From Kingdonia uniflora (Eukaryota > Streptophyta > Magnoliopsida > Ranunculales > Circaeasteraceae): a stretch of DNA of 64,000 nt. Position 1 is the stretch's first letter. Every line of letters starts with the position of its first letter. This document shows positions 23,926 to 35,488 of this stretch, piece after piece. The position numbers and the translations under genes were made by a program. The notes beneath the pieces were generated by a model. That model worked only from the letters and a program-made list of their open reading frames with translations. It was not told the origin of the DNA and made no database searches. The stretch covers positions 186,001-250,000 of the forward strand of contig JACGCM010002515.1 of the NCBI GenBank assembly GCA_014058105.1, given 5' to 3'.

Positions 23926-25114
23926 TCAAGGGCCTAAATTGGTTTCCATAGAGGCCATATAGTTCCCTCGATCTATGTTAACTCTACAAATGCATCCTTT
24001 ATCCAATAAACTTTTGAACAAGGTATCTCGTTCTAACTCAAGTCTTTTTACTTCCTCTACAAAATACGCAACAATCGACTTTAACAGGTCTGAGTGTGAT
24101 GCATCAGGTACGACCAGTGTTATAAATTTTGCTCTCACCTTCTCAAGGCATGACTTCAATCTAGTATACAAATTCTTCTGATGAGTCATTTCCATATTGA
24201 CCTGAGCATCATAAGCTACATTCTCTACCAATTTTTTATTATATATTTAGCTGATTCGGCCAAGCTCATGGCCTCTAGGTCCACTACCTGGGAACGAAGT
24301 CTCTTGATTTCTGCGTACAACTCTTCCCTAGCCGAAATATCTTTTACTAATTCTTCTTTCCTCTTAATCAATATTTCATTTGCCCTAATTTCCCCTTCCA
24401 AGACCTTTTCCCTGATAAGAGCAACATCTAACTTCTGCTGGCATTCCCTTAAGTTCATATTTCTTCTCTGAACATGCCCCTGAATGTGAGACACGTCACT
24501 CTCCAGCTCTCTAATTCGACCTGAGAGACTAAATTCATCCCCTTAGACCTTAACCTCATTTCTACTTCCCCTTGAGCACTCTCTAGCCTTGGCTTTCTTG
24601 GCACGCGCGATTGCTTGCGCCAGTTCGGTCTTCAATCGTGCCACCTTCTCATTTAAATTGTTACACCTTCATTGTATTTTCCAAAACTCCATATCCTGGC
24701 AGGTAGGGCTATATGCAAATGCTCAGCCGTGGCTTCCGAAGCTGATAGATTTTCTTGAACAACCCTCATCTCATTGACTTTTTTAACCATTTTTTGTTTC
24801 AGTCGCTCCAGCTCGTTTTTACAATTCTGAAGATCTGATTGAAATTGTCCCTCCAATCTTTCTAGCACCTTAATACGGTATTGAGCCATTTCAGCCTGCT
24901 TGCCCTTAGTCATCAACGTGTCAACCCGACTTTGAAGCTTCGCGGCATGCTCTGTTATCTCCGCTAGCTCTTTTAGTTCTTTGTCTATTTCGGCGTCTTT
25001 CTCTTCGACCTTATGAGTGAGGTCGGAAGCAGCCTGGGTTGTCTCCATAAGTTTAAAATGCACCTTTAAGTGTTGATCTTCTTTGTTCTCATTCACCTCC
25101 CTCATCCTATCCAA
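23926..25114 (-). pseudogene. Tat-1 antisense gene, C-terminal coiled-coil part
   Basis: Three minus-strand blocks in transcription order. 25114-24653 begins MDRMREVNENKEDQHLKVHF and is dense in heptads (EKDAEIDKELKELAEITEHA, ERLEGQFQSDLQNCKNELER). 24494-24225 has CQQKLDVALIREKVLEGEIR and AEIKRLRSQVVDLEAMSLAE. 24231-23926 ends with SDLLKSIVAYFVEEVKRLEL...DTLFKSLLDKGC and a stop at 23926. The long coiled coil plus short Cys-containing tail matches the C-terminal half of the antisense ORFs known from Tat-group retrotransposons; function is unknown. It lies opposite to gag-pol, so it would need its own promoter near the 3' LTR. Frames shift between blocks. Confidence 0.6.
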
Positions 25115-25743
25115 CTCTTCTGCAAATTCTCGGTTACATTAGAGTATATCATCCTCACGCGAGCGAACTGACTCTAATTCGACCTGTATAATATAAATAT
25201 ATTAATACAGTTCGATTTAGAACACCATCAATATGCATACACATATATATATATATTTCATTTCTAAAATTATATATGATTTCTAACATCTGCGGTGTGC
25301 AAATACTTTTAGACTAAAAAGTTGGGGTACATTATCAGGTAAACGTTACATGAGGTATATTGCAAAGTCTAAGGTACATACTTTCGATATGCTACTTTGT
25401 ATAAAGAACGTTGAGTTTTTCTATGCACTATATTAGTGTTATTTTCCTAAACCTAATAGCAAAATTTATAATCTGCATCTACATCTTATTTACTTGGTAG
25501 CTTTATGTCGATATAGCATACAAGTCGGAAGACCTATTCCGATCTAACTTGCAGCTCTGCTTGCGAAGGCAGCAAGGCTATAAACGTCTCTCTTTCCCTA
25601 GCAAGCCCGGTCTCTAGATCTTTTATTCTAAGACTTCTTTCTCTAAGTACCTACAAGAGGTTTATACAAAAGGGTCAACCTACAGAGATCTCCTCTATAC
25701 ACACAATCCAACAGTTTACAAATATTCATACAAGAGCACATTT

Positions 25744-28140
25744 CTACCCTACCTTCTCATTATCACCCTCTAGGAGGTCGGCGTCATCCCCTTGATTGTC
25801 AAGCACCGTCAGACGGGAGATACCATCCAGACTATCAATGACCCCCACCGCTACTTCTTCCACTTCTTCGTCATCTTCCTTCTCGACATAAGTGTCTGCC
25901 TTAATGGCATTCACCTCGTCCTCGGAATACCCCTTCGACATCAGGTGGCGCCCCAATCCGCCTCCTCCTCTTTAAGAGTTACCCTGGCCAATCGCTATTG
26001 CAAATGGCCAATTGAAAATGGCCAATCGCTATTGCATGCGAAGCCTTTAGGGCTTCCAGCTTCTTCGTTTCTTTAAGAACATCCCCCTTCAATTGAGTTA
26101 ACTTCTTTTCGAGCTTAAATTTTTCCTTCTTCAATTCCGAGCCAAACGCCCCTCATCAAACGAGCAACCTACAAAACGCAAATCAACCTCAGCGTTAGCT
26201 CAAAACGCATTAGATAACTTTTTCACATAATTAAGATAACCTTACCATCTTGCTTATGTCTTCCTCTCCATGAAGAACCGCCAGCCTGGCCCTTTCCTCA
26301 ATCTCTTTGAGATCGCCAACCACAGTAGATCGCCCCTCAGTGACCTTTTCCCCCAACTCCCCCAAGAGTTTGATCCTTCTCCTTTTCTCTTTTACGACCT
26401 CACCACTTCCAGTGGTACCAGAGGCCAGCAGAGTCTTTAACATCCATTTTTTTCAGATATTTTTGAGCTATTTTGCTCGACAAAATGGGTTCCGGCTATA
26501 CCGAGCTATCTATCCCAGGGGTCTTGGTCAAATTAGTTTGACCTTCCCCACCAGTTATTTGCTTCTTCCCTTTGTCAGCACCCGCCATCAACCTCGTTGA
26601 CTAAGCTTTTTAAACTTTCTTCGACCTACTATCAACCCTCTTTTTCTACTAAGGCCAAGTCCTTCCAACAAAAATTTGAGCTCAACCTTTTCCTCCCCAA
26701 CTTCGTTTAGCAATGACTCTTTCCTCTCCACGGGGGACTTCACACCTGCCATGCACAACATTTTTATTATCAAACTACAAGCATCAGTTCAAATATAACA
26801 ATAATATTATCTATGCATAGCTATACTTACTTTGTTTTACAGTTCTAAACTAAAGGTCCAAAGGTTCTACGTCATCTCTCTGAAGGCAATTACGCCTCAC
26901 CCATATGACGTTGTCATTCCAGGTTCGACCTGCTGAATTCAGATCGAAGAAGCGACGCCAAGTTGTGTTCGCACAAAAATATGCCCCACCACTGGCCTTA
27001 TAATTTTTTACCCCATAAAACTCTAAAATGTCCTCAGGGGTTATCCTCCTCACTTTCCCCTCATTTTCCTATTTTTATTCAGATGATCGCGAACAGTTAT
27101 TACCTCCCACATATTCCCGTTCAATTGAACAGGACATTCCCCAATCGTATTCATAATCCCCTTCGTTAAATAGGTAAGGGGAAGACTCAACCCGTACTCT
27201 AATTGAGGCAGGTAACACAAAAAACCCTCTAGGAGGTCACTCCAAATACCCCCATCAAAATATTCTAACAGGATCGATTCATCTATACCCCTATCTCGTT
27301 TGTCCACTTCCAAGTCAGCCAACAGATAAAAATATTCTTCCCCAGTCGTTGCCGTACAACCCCTAAACTGCCTACCAGCGTATTCTACGCAGTTACCCCA
27401 CGTCCCTCCTACGGTCGCCTTAGTTTATAAAATTCTCTAAAGGCATCAGAACTAGGAGGATAGGATCTCAATTGGCCAGGAAAACCTAAAAATTATTCCA
27501 ATCTTACTTTAACCTTGCTATCAGACTCAATCGTCCGACCAGAGGTCGACACCTTGTTAAGAGATGAACTATCTATCTCAACAACAATTTCTACGGGGCA
27601 AGTTTTCGATCCTACTCAATTGCCTCTCATGCTCAACCTACATACAGGTTCAGGTATCTATCATTATTTCATATACATCGATCATTTATGTACAACATAT
27701 ATCTTTAGTATATTCTATGTATATGTCAAAATTACATAGATTGCCATAAATAGTTATTTTTAAGATTTGCTTAAAAAACGGTTACGATTTACACAAACAC
27801 ATATATACTGTATACGTTTCTATTAACCTTCAGTGTCCAAATAAGAATCCGTAGTAATGCCAAATCCTTCTTTCACGATGCTTCTGTATAGCTACCTGTG
27901 TGATCCAGTGTCTTTCACTCTCTTCGACCGTTGATCGCCTTCACATAACTCCTTATCAAATCCCCTATAATCTTTTCGCGTCACTCTCTCTGTGCACTCT
28001 AAATTTTTAGAAGTTAAAAAACATTTGAATGATAAGGAAGAAGCACTATTTATCCTTTCACTCTCTAACGGCTGGCAGTTATTGCACCTCGTACGACCCA
28101 TCCTCAGTTTTGGAACCGAGACATTTTTTCCACTATCCAT
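25744..28140 (-). pseudogene. Tat-1 antisense gene, N-terminal (Transposase_28-like) part
   Basis: In minus-strand order: a possible start at 28140 (MDSGKNVSVPKLRMGRTRCN); then YFDGGIWSDLLEGFLCYLPQ, LEYGLSLPLTYLTKGIMNTI, VQLNGNMWEVITVRDHLNK; an overlapping frame RRITPEDILEFYGVKNYKAS, GAYFCANTTWRRFFDLNSAG, IWVRRNCLQRDDVEPLDL; then Lys/Arg-rich linkers (26773-26231) and an acidic stretch (VEKEDDEEVEEVAVG, 25956-25744). The order 'GL-LPL--F----L---G--P-QLN-N-W' followed by 'FY------GGxYF----WRRFFDL-S--R-W---' is that of the putative gypsy-type transposon domain (Transposase_28), found in plant retrotransposon antisense genes. Stops, frame changes and possible introns break it up. Role unknown. 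Confidence 0.5.
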
Positions 28141-28584
28141 GTCAGATGTCTTGTACTATTTTAATAAAACTGTCTTTCCATCATTACCCCTCCCCTCATA
28201 TTTTAATCTATTTTTCTCTCCTGTTTCCATATCTTTTTCTGACCTTCCCACACTCATGATGACTCATCCTATATGATATCAGATTTCTGTAGCTTTACAT
28301 ACAAAACAAAACTAAAAGGTTCTGAATTTCCTCATTTTGGTTTCTCTGTCCTTATTTATCATACTTATAGTAATAATGACGTCATTTTCAAAGTTGAGAA
28401 ATTTCTTAAAATTATTCAAAATTATTTGCCACAATAGCCTCAAAATGGTGTTTGCAACTATAGAGGATCCAATTGATTTACATTATTTCTGTTACATTCA
28501 ACAAACTTATCTTTACTTATGATAAACACTTTACACAACATCTAGAACAACCTTAGATAACCTGAATGGCAACATCCAATCTCA

Positions 28585-28908
28585 TTATTTGCCAGTCCTC
28601 CGATCTTCAAATTTAATCTCAACCTCAGCAATCAAACCAACCATCTCTTCTCGATCTCCCGGATCCCTCACCAATTCACGAAAGCATACCTCTTAGAAAT
28701 AATGGGCATACTCAAGATCCCTACTCCTTACATCTAATCCTTCGAGCTAACACTCCATCACTGGTAACTCGGCATCATAGCCACACATACCAAAAATCCT
28801 CTCCTGCACTTTAGCGATCTTTATAGCCAACCGTCTTTCTGCGGCATGACGAATCCTCTGAGATCAAGTCTGTACTATCATAATATCTTCTCCATTTTCA
28901 CAAATCAT
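28585..28908 (-). pseudogene. Second antisense coding block of Tat-1 (about 107 codons)
   Basis: One minus-strand frame from ATG 28908 to TAA 28585 with two internal stops. It reads MICENGEDIMIVQT, stop, SQRIRHAAERRLAIKIAKVQ, ERIFGMCGYDAELPVMEC, stop, LEGLDVRSRDLEYAHYF, and ends REEMVGLIAEVEIKFEDRRT. I do not recognise the family. The even amino-acid mix, long near-open frame and charged helical character argue that it was coding. It sits upstream of the larger antisense gene in the same orientation and could be one of its 5' exons. Confidence 0.4.
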
Positions 28909-29483
28909 CCTACCCTTATTTGTATGATTTTCACAAACTTTCCTCTTAAAACGTACTTTTCACCTTTTATCTCATAACAGAAATCCCCATAATTTTGAAA
29001 TAGACTCTTTGAACTTATCCCTTCACTCCAGTTCCTACGTTACATTATTTATCATAGTCGAGCTTATTCTACAAAGAGTTATACTTCTATCGACCTGAAG
29101 TAGCTTGAATTTCCGCGTTACATATTTCCTATAATTTTTCTCCCCCACATGTTTAAACATACAACAAAATCATACTTACATCGCAACGTCAATTTCCACA
29201 AGTATTTATCTCAGTTCGAACATCACAACAACAATATTTTCAATACTTATAAATTTCTATTCATTTCATACATCCTACACAATTCAGTTTGATTCTAAGA
29301 AATATTTTCTATCTACATGACACAAGTAATTAGATGACAACTTTTTATTCATATCAAAAACATTAGATACGATTTTATAGATAATAAGATTTTTAGTACA
29401 TCAACCTCAGGTATACAATAAAAACATTATCCGTCCAACACCGAACTCCAGGTACTTTACAGATAACAAGTTTTTCACTATTT

Positions 29484-30151
29484 TTAAAAGTCACAGGTCA
29501 TCCAGGCGTGCCGACGTATCAACTCCTTCAGTTCTTCTTGCTTCAGTGATCTTTCACCCTGATACAAAAGTGAAATTGGAACCAATTAAAGCTTCACTCA
29601 GATGAGTTTGGTTGAAGTCTATTCAAACTTTAAATGGAAACTATGCAAGCAGTAGACTCAGTCCAATAACCAAATTTTTGAACTAAAGGTCTTCTGAGCA
29701 CCAAAACGTGATGGAAATACAGAAGCAAACTCCCATTGGCTGTCTCCCTCCTCCACTTCCATTACCCACCTCCTCTAAAACCACCATCTCCGAAGAGTTG
29801 GTAGAGATAAAAAGGGCCCAACCTTAGAATCCATGATGATACAAGAAATCAGTATAACTGCTTCGCAGTTATGCCTATCCCTGAATATGAAGCCCTAACC
29901 CCGTCTTCTGCAAAAGTATGGACACAGGCCCATCAGTCCTTGCCTGACAAGATGACGACAATAAACTTCTACTTGTAAGAGAACTCTTCCTCAACTTCAA
30001 TCGCTTCGTCTTCTAACATGCCTAGATATGTTAGAGGAACAGGATCGGGTATCGACATCTCCAAGGATTGATCATCAAAATATTTCAACTTCAACCTCTA
30101 TAATTCAGATGCAATCCTCTCTTTAAGAACCATACTGCGAGTCTTCACCAT
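29484..30151 (-). pseudogene. First antisense coding block of Tat-1, next to the 3' LTR
   Basis: On the minus strand from ATG 30151: MVKTRSMVLKERIASEL, a TAG, RLKLKYFDDQSLEMSIPDPV, PLTYLGMLEDEAIEVEEEFS; after several breaks the block ends LLYQGERSLKQEELKELIRR and HAWMTCDF with a stop at 29484. Family not recognised. It is the antisense block nearest the 3' LTR, about 330 bp away, where an antisense transcript would begin. It may be a separate small gene or the 5' exon of the antisense transcript. Confidence 0.35.
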
Positions 30152-30469
30152 TGTTAAATTTTTTTAGGGAATTTCACAGAGGACAAGCGTACTCTGCTTT
30201 CAAAATCCGATGCCGGTATCATTTATATTACCCTACATTTAATGTGCAGGTACGTTTTACCAAGTGTCATCATTCATTACAGATACAACTTTTTGAATCA
30301 TAACCATCACATACATCAATATCAACATCCTCATATAATAATCGTCATTTCCCGAGAACCCGAATAGTTCCACACAGTCAATACTATCATTATTCCATTT
30401 TAATTATCAAGAATTTTAACCCAAATTACAAGTTGATCATTTCTCAACCAAAGCCACTCATGACATCAG

Positions 30470-30484
30470 TTGCGAGGGGGAGAT
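30470..30484 (+). other. Tat-1 polypurine tract
   Basis: GCGAGGGGGAGAT ends immediately before the TG of the 3' LTR. This is the position and composition of the primer for plus-strand DNA synthesis. Confidence 0.75.
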
Positions 30485-31006
30485 TGTAGGGACCTATCCC
30501 TCGATCTCACCCAAAGTCGAGCTCACCTAGATCGAATTACCTCCATCTCAGGCGCACGCATTTTAACACATTTCCCTAGTCAACATTCTGACCTACCCTA
30601 CGAACTGGTTAAGAACTTGGACTGAACCTAAACCGAAAAACCTTATCCAGTTAAAGACACCTGTCTCCATACAAAATCGTCAGTTATTCAGTCAAACACC
30701 ACTAAACCATATTGTTCATAAAACATGCTCCAGTACAATGAAGAACTAAGGAGAAAGCCTATATAAAGGAAAAGTTCCAGAAGAGACAGGGGCCAAAAAA
30801 ATTACACAAGAGATCACCTAAAAACTACTTATTCTAGATTCTCGATAATCATCAAAACTTCTTAGTTACAAGATTCAAGCATTTCTATTTTTAGAGATCA
30901 CTTGTAATAAGATATCCGCCTCAAGCAATAAAGATACTTTCAATAAAAAATCCTCCACAGGAGGTCGTAGTTTTTTACTTATTCAGAGATTTTCCACACT
31001 AAAATC
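30485..31006 (+). repeat. Tat-1 3' LTR, truncated at its right end
   Basis: Starts TGTAGGGACC and aligns with 16477-16982, with many substitutions and small indels, including TATATAAA at 30760-30767. Similarity stops at 31006; the last ~100 bp present in the 5' LTR are absent, pointing to a deletion at this junction after insertion. Confidence 0.85.
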
Positions 31007-32205
31007 TACCCTCTTGTACACATCTATCTGCATTTTATGCAGGAGTTTAGTTTTTCATCCAGCCGATAACGTCTGGTTTTAAGCGATGGTTTAAGAGTTA
31101 TTGCAAAAAGATCCTTTTTTACTATCTTTTAAAGGTCTAAATTGTATTATGTTACATTGAGATACTGAAGGCAGCCGTGCCTTCTTGCCTATACTGATAA
31201 TTGGAGTAATGTTCCTTTATGGTCTTTCTCTTTACTTGAACAAGTTGCAGGGAGTAAACTGGACTTTCTCTTCTCTTGCTTCTTTATTATTTGCTTTCAT
31301 ATTTGGGATGTTAAGATACAGTTATGTTTAAACATAGGCAATTTTATATCCCGTACTTGCTCATTAAGTGGCACACCAAATCCTACCTAAAGTTTTGCCA
31401 AAACATATCCCAGAATACCAAAGAGACACTATCTTACAAAAACTTGAAACTACCTTTACCCTGAAGAACTTTATTGTGGCTACTGATAAAACTTGTGATT
31501 TGACTGACAGAGTTACAGGATGGGGTTAATTTCCTAGTTAATGAGAAAAACATTGAGTTACTATGTCCTGGCACTAACAAATGTAGAAGGAGCTCTATAA
31601 AAGAAGGGGAAGCAAGAACCATTCCAAGTGTAACCCAACTAGATTATCTAACTTCTACAGATCGTATGTCACCCTTGGCTAACTTGGCTTCAAACACCTT
31701 CAGGGGATTTCTTACTAAATACAAATGGAGTAATGTCATAAGTGGCTATGGAAGTTACTAGTATGGGCAGATTCATATTAATAGATTCATAATACATCTT
31801 TTCATGACACTCATATTACATTTCATTAGAAGCTCACACAGATAGAGTGATTAATGGGCTGATATGGTTTTTTATTTGTGTTACCTTATGATGATCATAT
31901 TTTGAGAAATATAAACATACAAGGGCCAAAACATGTAAAATCATTAACGTTAAAACACTTTAACCAAATTTCTAAATTCACAAAAGATCAGCATACCTTA
32001 AAACGAACTCGAAGAGCAACTTCTCTTAACCTTGTAAGCTAAAAACAAATACATCACCACATTATTAAACAAAAATCTAATTTGAAGCAACAAAAATTTA
32101 GAATTAGAAAGCATAATTGAAGCAAAAGAGATCGAGTAGAGACGCTTACCACTTAGTGGGTTTATCGCGTTCCTTTGGGTACTTCACCTACAATAATTAA
32201 AGATT
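31007..32205. other. Harbinger interior with a plus-strand coding-like block
   Basis: Between about 31391 and 31740 the plus strand reads VLPKHIPEYQRDTILQKLET, TFTLKNFIVATDKTCDLTDR, VTGWG, then in another frame NFLVNEKNIELLCPGTN and PSVTQLDYLTSTDRMSPLAN, LASNTFRGFLTKYKW. It looks protein-derived, but I do not recognise the family. The remainder is AT-rich. The 42-bp repeat copy is at 31158-31199. Confidence 0.3.
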
Positions 32206-32341
32206 GCTTGAATCGGTCTTTAATGATGAAACAATGAGATGAGAGAGAGAGCTTGAATCGCTTAATGGTAAAATAATAAGATGAGAGAGAGAGAGAGCTT
32301 GAATCGGTTAATGGTGAAACAATGAGATGAGAGAGAGATTA
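32206..32341 (+). repeat. 45-bp tandem repeat ending in GA tracts
   Basis: GCTTGAATCGGT-TTAATG-TGAAACAATGAGATGAGAGAGAG is repeated three times with starts at 32206, 32251 and 32297. It lies about 260 bp inside the Harbinger right end. Confidence 0.85.
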
Positions 32342-32604
32342 GAGAGAAAATAAAGTTCTTTAGAGAACGGCTCTATTCTCTATACTTAACCCATGCAATT
32401 TTAAAATGTTAAAAACTAGTTCTATTTAAAAACGAGTAAAAGTCCTTCCGAGAAAAAACTGGTTATCCCCTGCAATTGGGGCAGACTAGTTCAAAACAAA
32501 ACTATAAAAGTTGGCCCCACATGTTGCCAAAGATTGTATTTTCCACCTTAACTAGTTCTGAACTGAACCATCCCAATTTTAGTGGGTATCCAAACAGGCC
32601 CTAA

Positions 32605-35488
32605 TTCTCAAGTGCAATGCCATTTGAGCGAAAGATCTATATGCTTTTAGCCTCATAATCATAATTAGTCATATTTGAATGTCCTCGTAAATAAGGTAAA
32701 GCATTTAAGTGTTAGACATCTATTGAGCATGAAAATAATAGCCACAATCTCATAATTTAGTCAGCATATTACTAGCTACATGAAGGCAATGTCTATTGTG
32801 GATTGAAAGGGAAGCAATACTTCTTCGGGAAAAAGAAAGAAAGAAATGAACTAATCCATTCCCAACCCTTATTTCAAGCTAAGTCCTTATGAAAAGAAAA
32901 TAATTGTAAAAGGTTATATCAAATAACTGTCTCAGTATATGTCTCCCTTGCTTAGGCAATGAAAGGTAGTACACCCATTTTTCTCATAATAATAATAGTA
33001 TATCTATTAGTATGTTGGTTCAAGTCACCTTTTGGTATTATCGACGACCCTGCTTCCAGGATCCCACTTGGTGATTTAACGATATTAGAGGTTCTACTTT
33101 ACCTAATATAACCGTGATGAGTGAAATCTTATTTTCCTTAACTAACATGAACACCCTAATGATATGATTGAGTCTCACCTGCACATAAAAATTTAAGAAC
33201 CAAGCATCAAGGGCGTACTAAAATAAGTAGTAACAAATAAAACTAAGCGTTCTTTCATCGCAACTACCTAAACTCAAAGATAATGTCTTCATACTTCCCT
33301 TTAACTCGATATCATCCTAACAACCAATCTTCCGTTATCTCTTATATCTCTTAACTCCTTTAATAAGATTATCAAGATACCTACTCCAGAGGGTACCTAT
33401 GTTGGTTCTCCTCTAGAGTCAATTAACTCAGACCTAAGAAACCAAAGATCAATTAACATTAGGTTGTTGACACGGATTAGTAACCCCCAACAATAAATTA
33501 TAGCATGGACGGCTATCAAAGGTTACATCAATACCGATGATAGACTTGGTTAAAGGTACCTTCACAATCAAATTATTTTAGTTGATCAGCAAGTCATTTT
33601 CTCTCCAAATTTTTAGAATAGTTTGAAAATCGGACATTTCCATCATCTCCAACTTTAAATAAGAAACCCGTGGGAAAAAATCTTTATATAAAAATTTACG
33701 TAAAAGTTAATGATGATAAGGAGTTCATACCTAAAATGCAGAACAGGATGGTTAAGAGGTCCCGATCTTTATTATAACAGTCATGACAAACATCGAGTTA
33801 CTAAAATTATACTCATTAAAGTAGAGCAAACGAAACAAAACAGCCAAAAAACTTAAATTTTGGATATTGAGGTATGACATACCTTTGTGAATTTCTAAAT
33901 AGCTTAGATTTAAACTTTCAGCAGGATGTACAAAACCTGGAATCAATAATGGAAATGATACCATAGATTAAAATTGGCAGGAGAAAAAAATATATAATTT
34001 GAAGATAAAGGGAGAAAAAAATGAAGAAAATACCTGTTAGAATAAGAACTAATCTCATATACCTGGAATGAGAGCTTAGGTGCAATAGAGATGTTTTTCT
34101 CGATTTATGAAGCTTAAGGATAAATCATAAATATGAAGTGCTACTAATTATGGTGCATATAATGGGACATCCGACTGTCAGGACTAAGGAGGATCACAAA
34201 GAGGATGCTGCAAATAGTACACAGGAAATTATCAACTATCTCAACAAAGAGAATAACGAAATAAAAAGGCGAACGAACTGAAATTACAATAACAGATAGA
34301 ACCCAAGAAACTATGCAAATATTGGATATACTCATCATTGGCAAAGACTAAATTTAGACTAAATTGTCGGATTTTAAACTCATGTCCAACACCATATTTG
34401 GCTTGGCCGATTTCACAACACATACGGTATATATCATTAGTGGCAGGTTGGATGTGTGCCCAAGCGTTGTACGGAGTATCCTATCCTTTAAAAAATATTT
34501 GCAAGTACCAAATAACATCAAATCAATAGGAGAGCAAAACTAAGAATAAGAGGTTAGCAACAAATCTAAAAAAACAAACTAAATTTAAGTTTCAAAGTAC
34601 TTCTTTAGAATGATTAAGGATACAGGATAAACTAACAATCATAGGTTTTTAGTTTTTTGCCAAAAAACAAAGGTTTTTGATGTGGCTGTAGATTGATGCT
34701 TGTCGGTGCTACTTTAGATATGGCTGTAGATTGAAGCCTGTCGTTGCTACTTTAGATATGGCTAGGGTCATTATAAATAAGTGGGTTAAAAGGTACAAAA
34801 GAGTAGTTTAGAAGCCACAAAAAAATAGAATAACTAAAGAATCTGTTAGAGCTATTTTTGAATCGTTATAAATTAGTGGGTTAGAGTCTAGGTAGCCTTT
34901 CAAGTAGCAGCAAAAAGAGGTGTTATTTTAAAAAAGTTAAGTTAAGCCATTTTTTTAGTGAGTGAAGGAGTGATTCTTAAGTAGTTTAGGAAGTAGCCGG
35001 ATTAAAGAATCTGTTAGAGTAGCCTAAGCAAGGGGCTAAAGAACTCAATAAGAAAGAATAAGAGCAGTACTACTTATTTATTAGGGATCTACCAGTACTA
35101 CTTATTTATTAGGGATCTACCAGCACTACCAAGGTGGAAAGGTGGAGTCACCGACGCAGGATTCTAGCCAGTCATCTATGCATGCGCATAAATAAATCTC
35201 TTGGTTGAGCACATAGCACTACATGATGCGGAGATGTGGGAGACTATCAAGCTTTGGTTTCCTACTTGGTTTGGCGACTCTGATATGGCAAGCTACATAC
35301 CCAGAGACCAAGGAGTACACCAACTTGCACTGTAGAGAATTGGAAGCAAGCAACCTCAAACTCTTACATATATTTTCCCAGTAGCATCTTCATTGGCCAT
35401 CCTTTACAAGTCCTTAGAGAAGTCTACAAAATTTAGTTATGTGTTTCCAATAGTAGTAATAAGTTTAGCAAGAGAGTCTGATATCCTA
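32605..35488. other. Repeat-derived sequence, two exon-like blocks and micro-duplications
   Basis: No gene. 33721-33790 resembles 6361-6440, and 33935-34290 resembles 39145-39480 (shared strings include AAGAACTAATCTCATATACC and GAAGCTTAAGGATAA). A 39-bp tandem duplication (TGGCTGTAGATTGA...TTTAGATA) starts at 34682 and 34721. A 28-bp duplication (CAGTACTACTTATTTATTAGG with flank) starts at 35065 and 35093. Confidence 0.45.

Larger units (their letters stand above)
16477..31006 (+). mobile_element. Tat-lineage Ty3/gypsy retrotransposon (Tat-1), 14.5 kb
   Basis: Two similar LTRs begin TGAAGGGACCTATCCC (16477) and TGTAGGGACCTATCCC (30485). Next to the 5' LTR is a primer site TGGCACCGTCTATGGGAA, the kind seen in Tat elements, and before the 3' LTR a purine tract GAGGGGGAGA. 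Domain order is gag, protease, reverse transcriptase, RNase H, integrase, which is Ty3/gypsy order. About 7.7 kb separates integrase from the 3' LTR and holds a tandem array and antisense coding blocks, as known for Tat-group elements. Stops and frameshifts interrupt gag and pol, and the 3' LTR lacks its last ~100 bp, so the copy is inactive. It sits inside the Harbinger element. Confidence 0.9.
10602..32601 (-). mobile_element. PIF/Harbinger DNA transposon, 22 kb with nested insertions
   Basis: Left end GGGGCTGTTTGAATAC (from 10602) pairs with the complement of the right end, GGGCCTGTTTGGATACC (ending 32601). Both ends are followed inward by GAACTAGTT/GGTTCAG-type subterminal motifs. The outer triplets are TTA (10599-10601) and TAA (32602-32604); PIF/Harbinger elements duplicate TWA, so one base has probably changed. 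Inside are the two genes such elements need: a DDE transposase and a Myb/SANT-like protein, both on the minus strand. A LINE fragment (13465-14345) and retrotransposon Tat-1 (16477-31006) inserted upstream of the Myb gene and account for most of the length. Confidence 0.7.

Noticed and set aside
26307..26600. Plus-strand open frames in the Tat-1 3' region (also 24181-24471, 25792-26076, 27992-28276)
   Set aside because: They are complementary to the antisense coding blocks, rich in Ser/Phe/Leu, and show no family resemblance.
33000..33560. Possible organelle DNA insertion, because of its slightly different base composition
   Set aside because: I could not match it to any plastid or mitochondrial gene I know; left as unclassified sequence.
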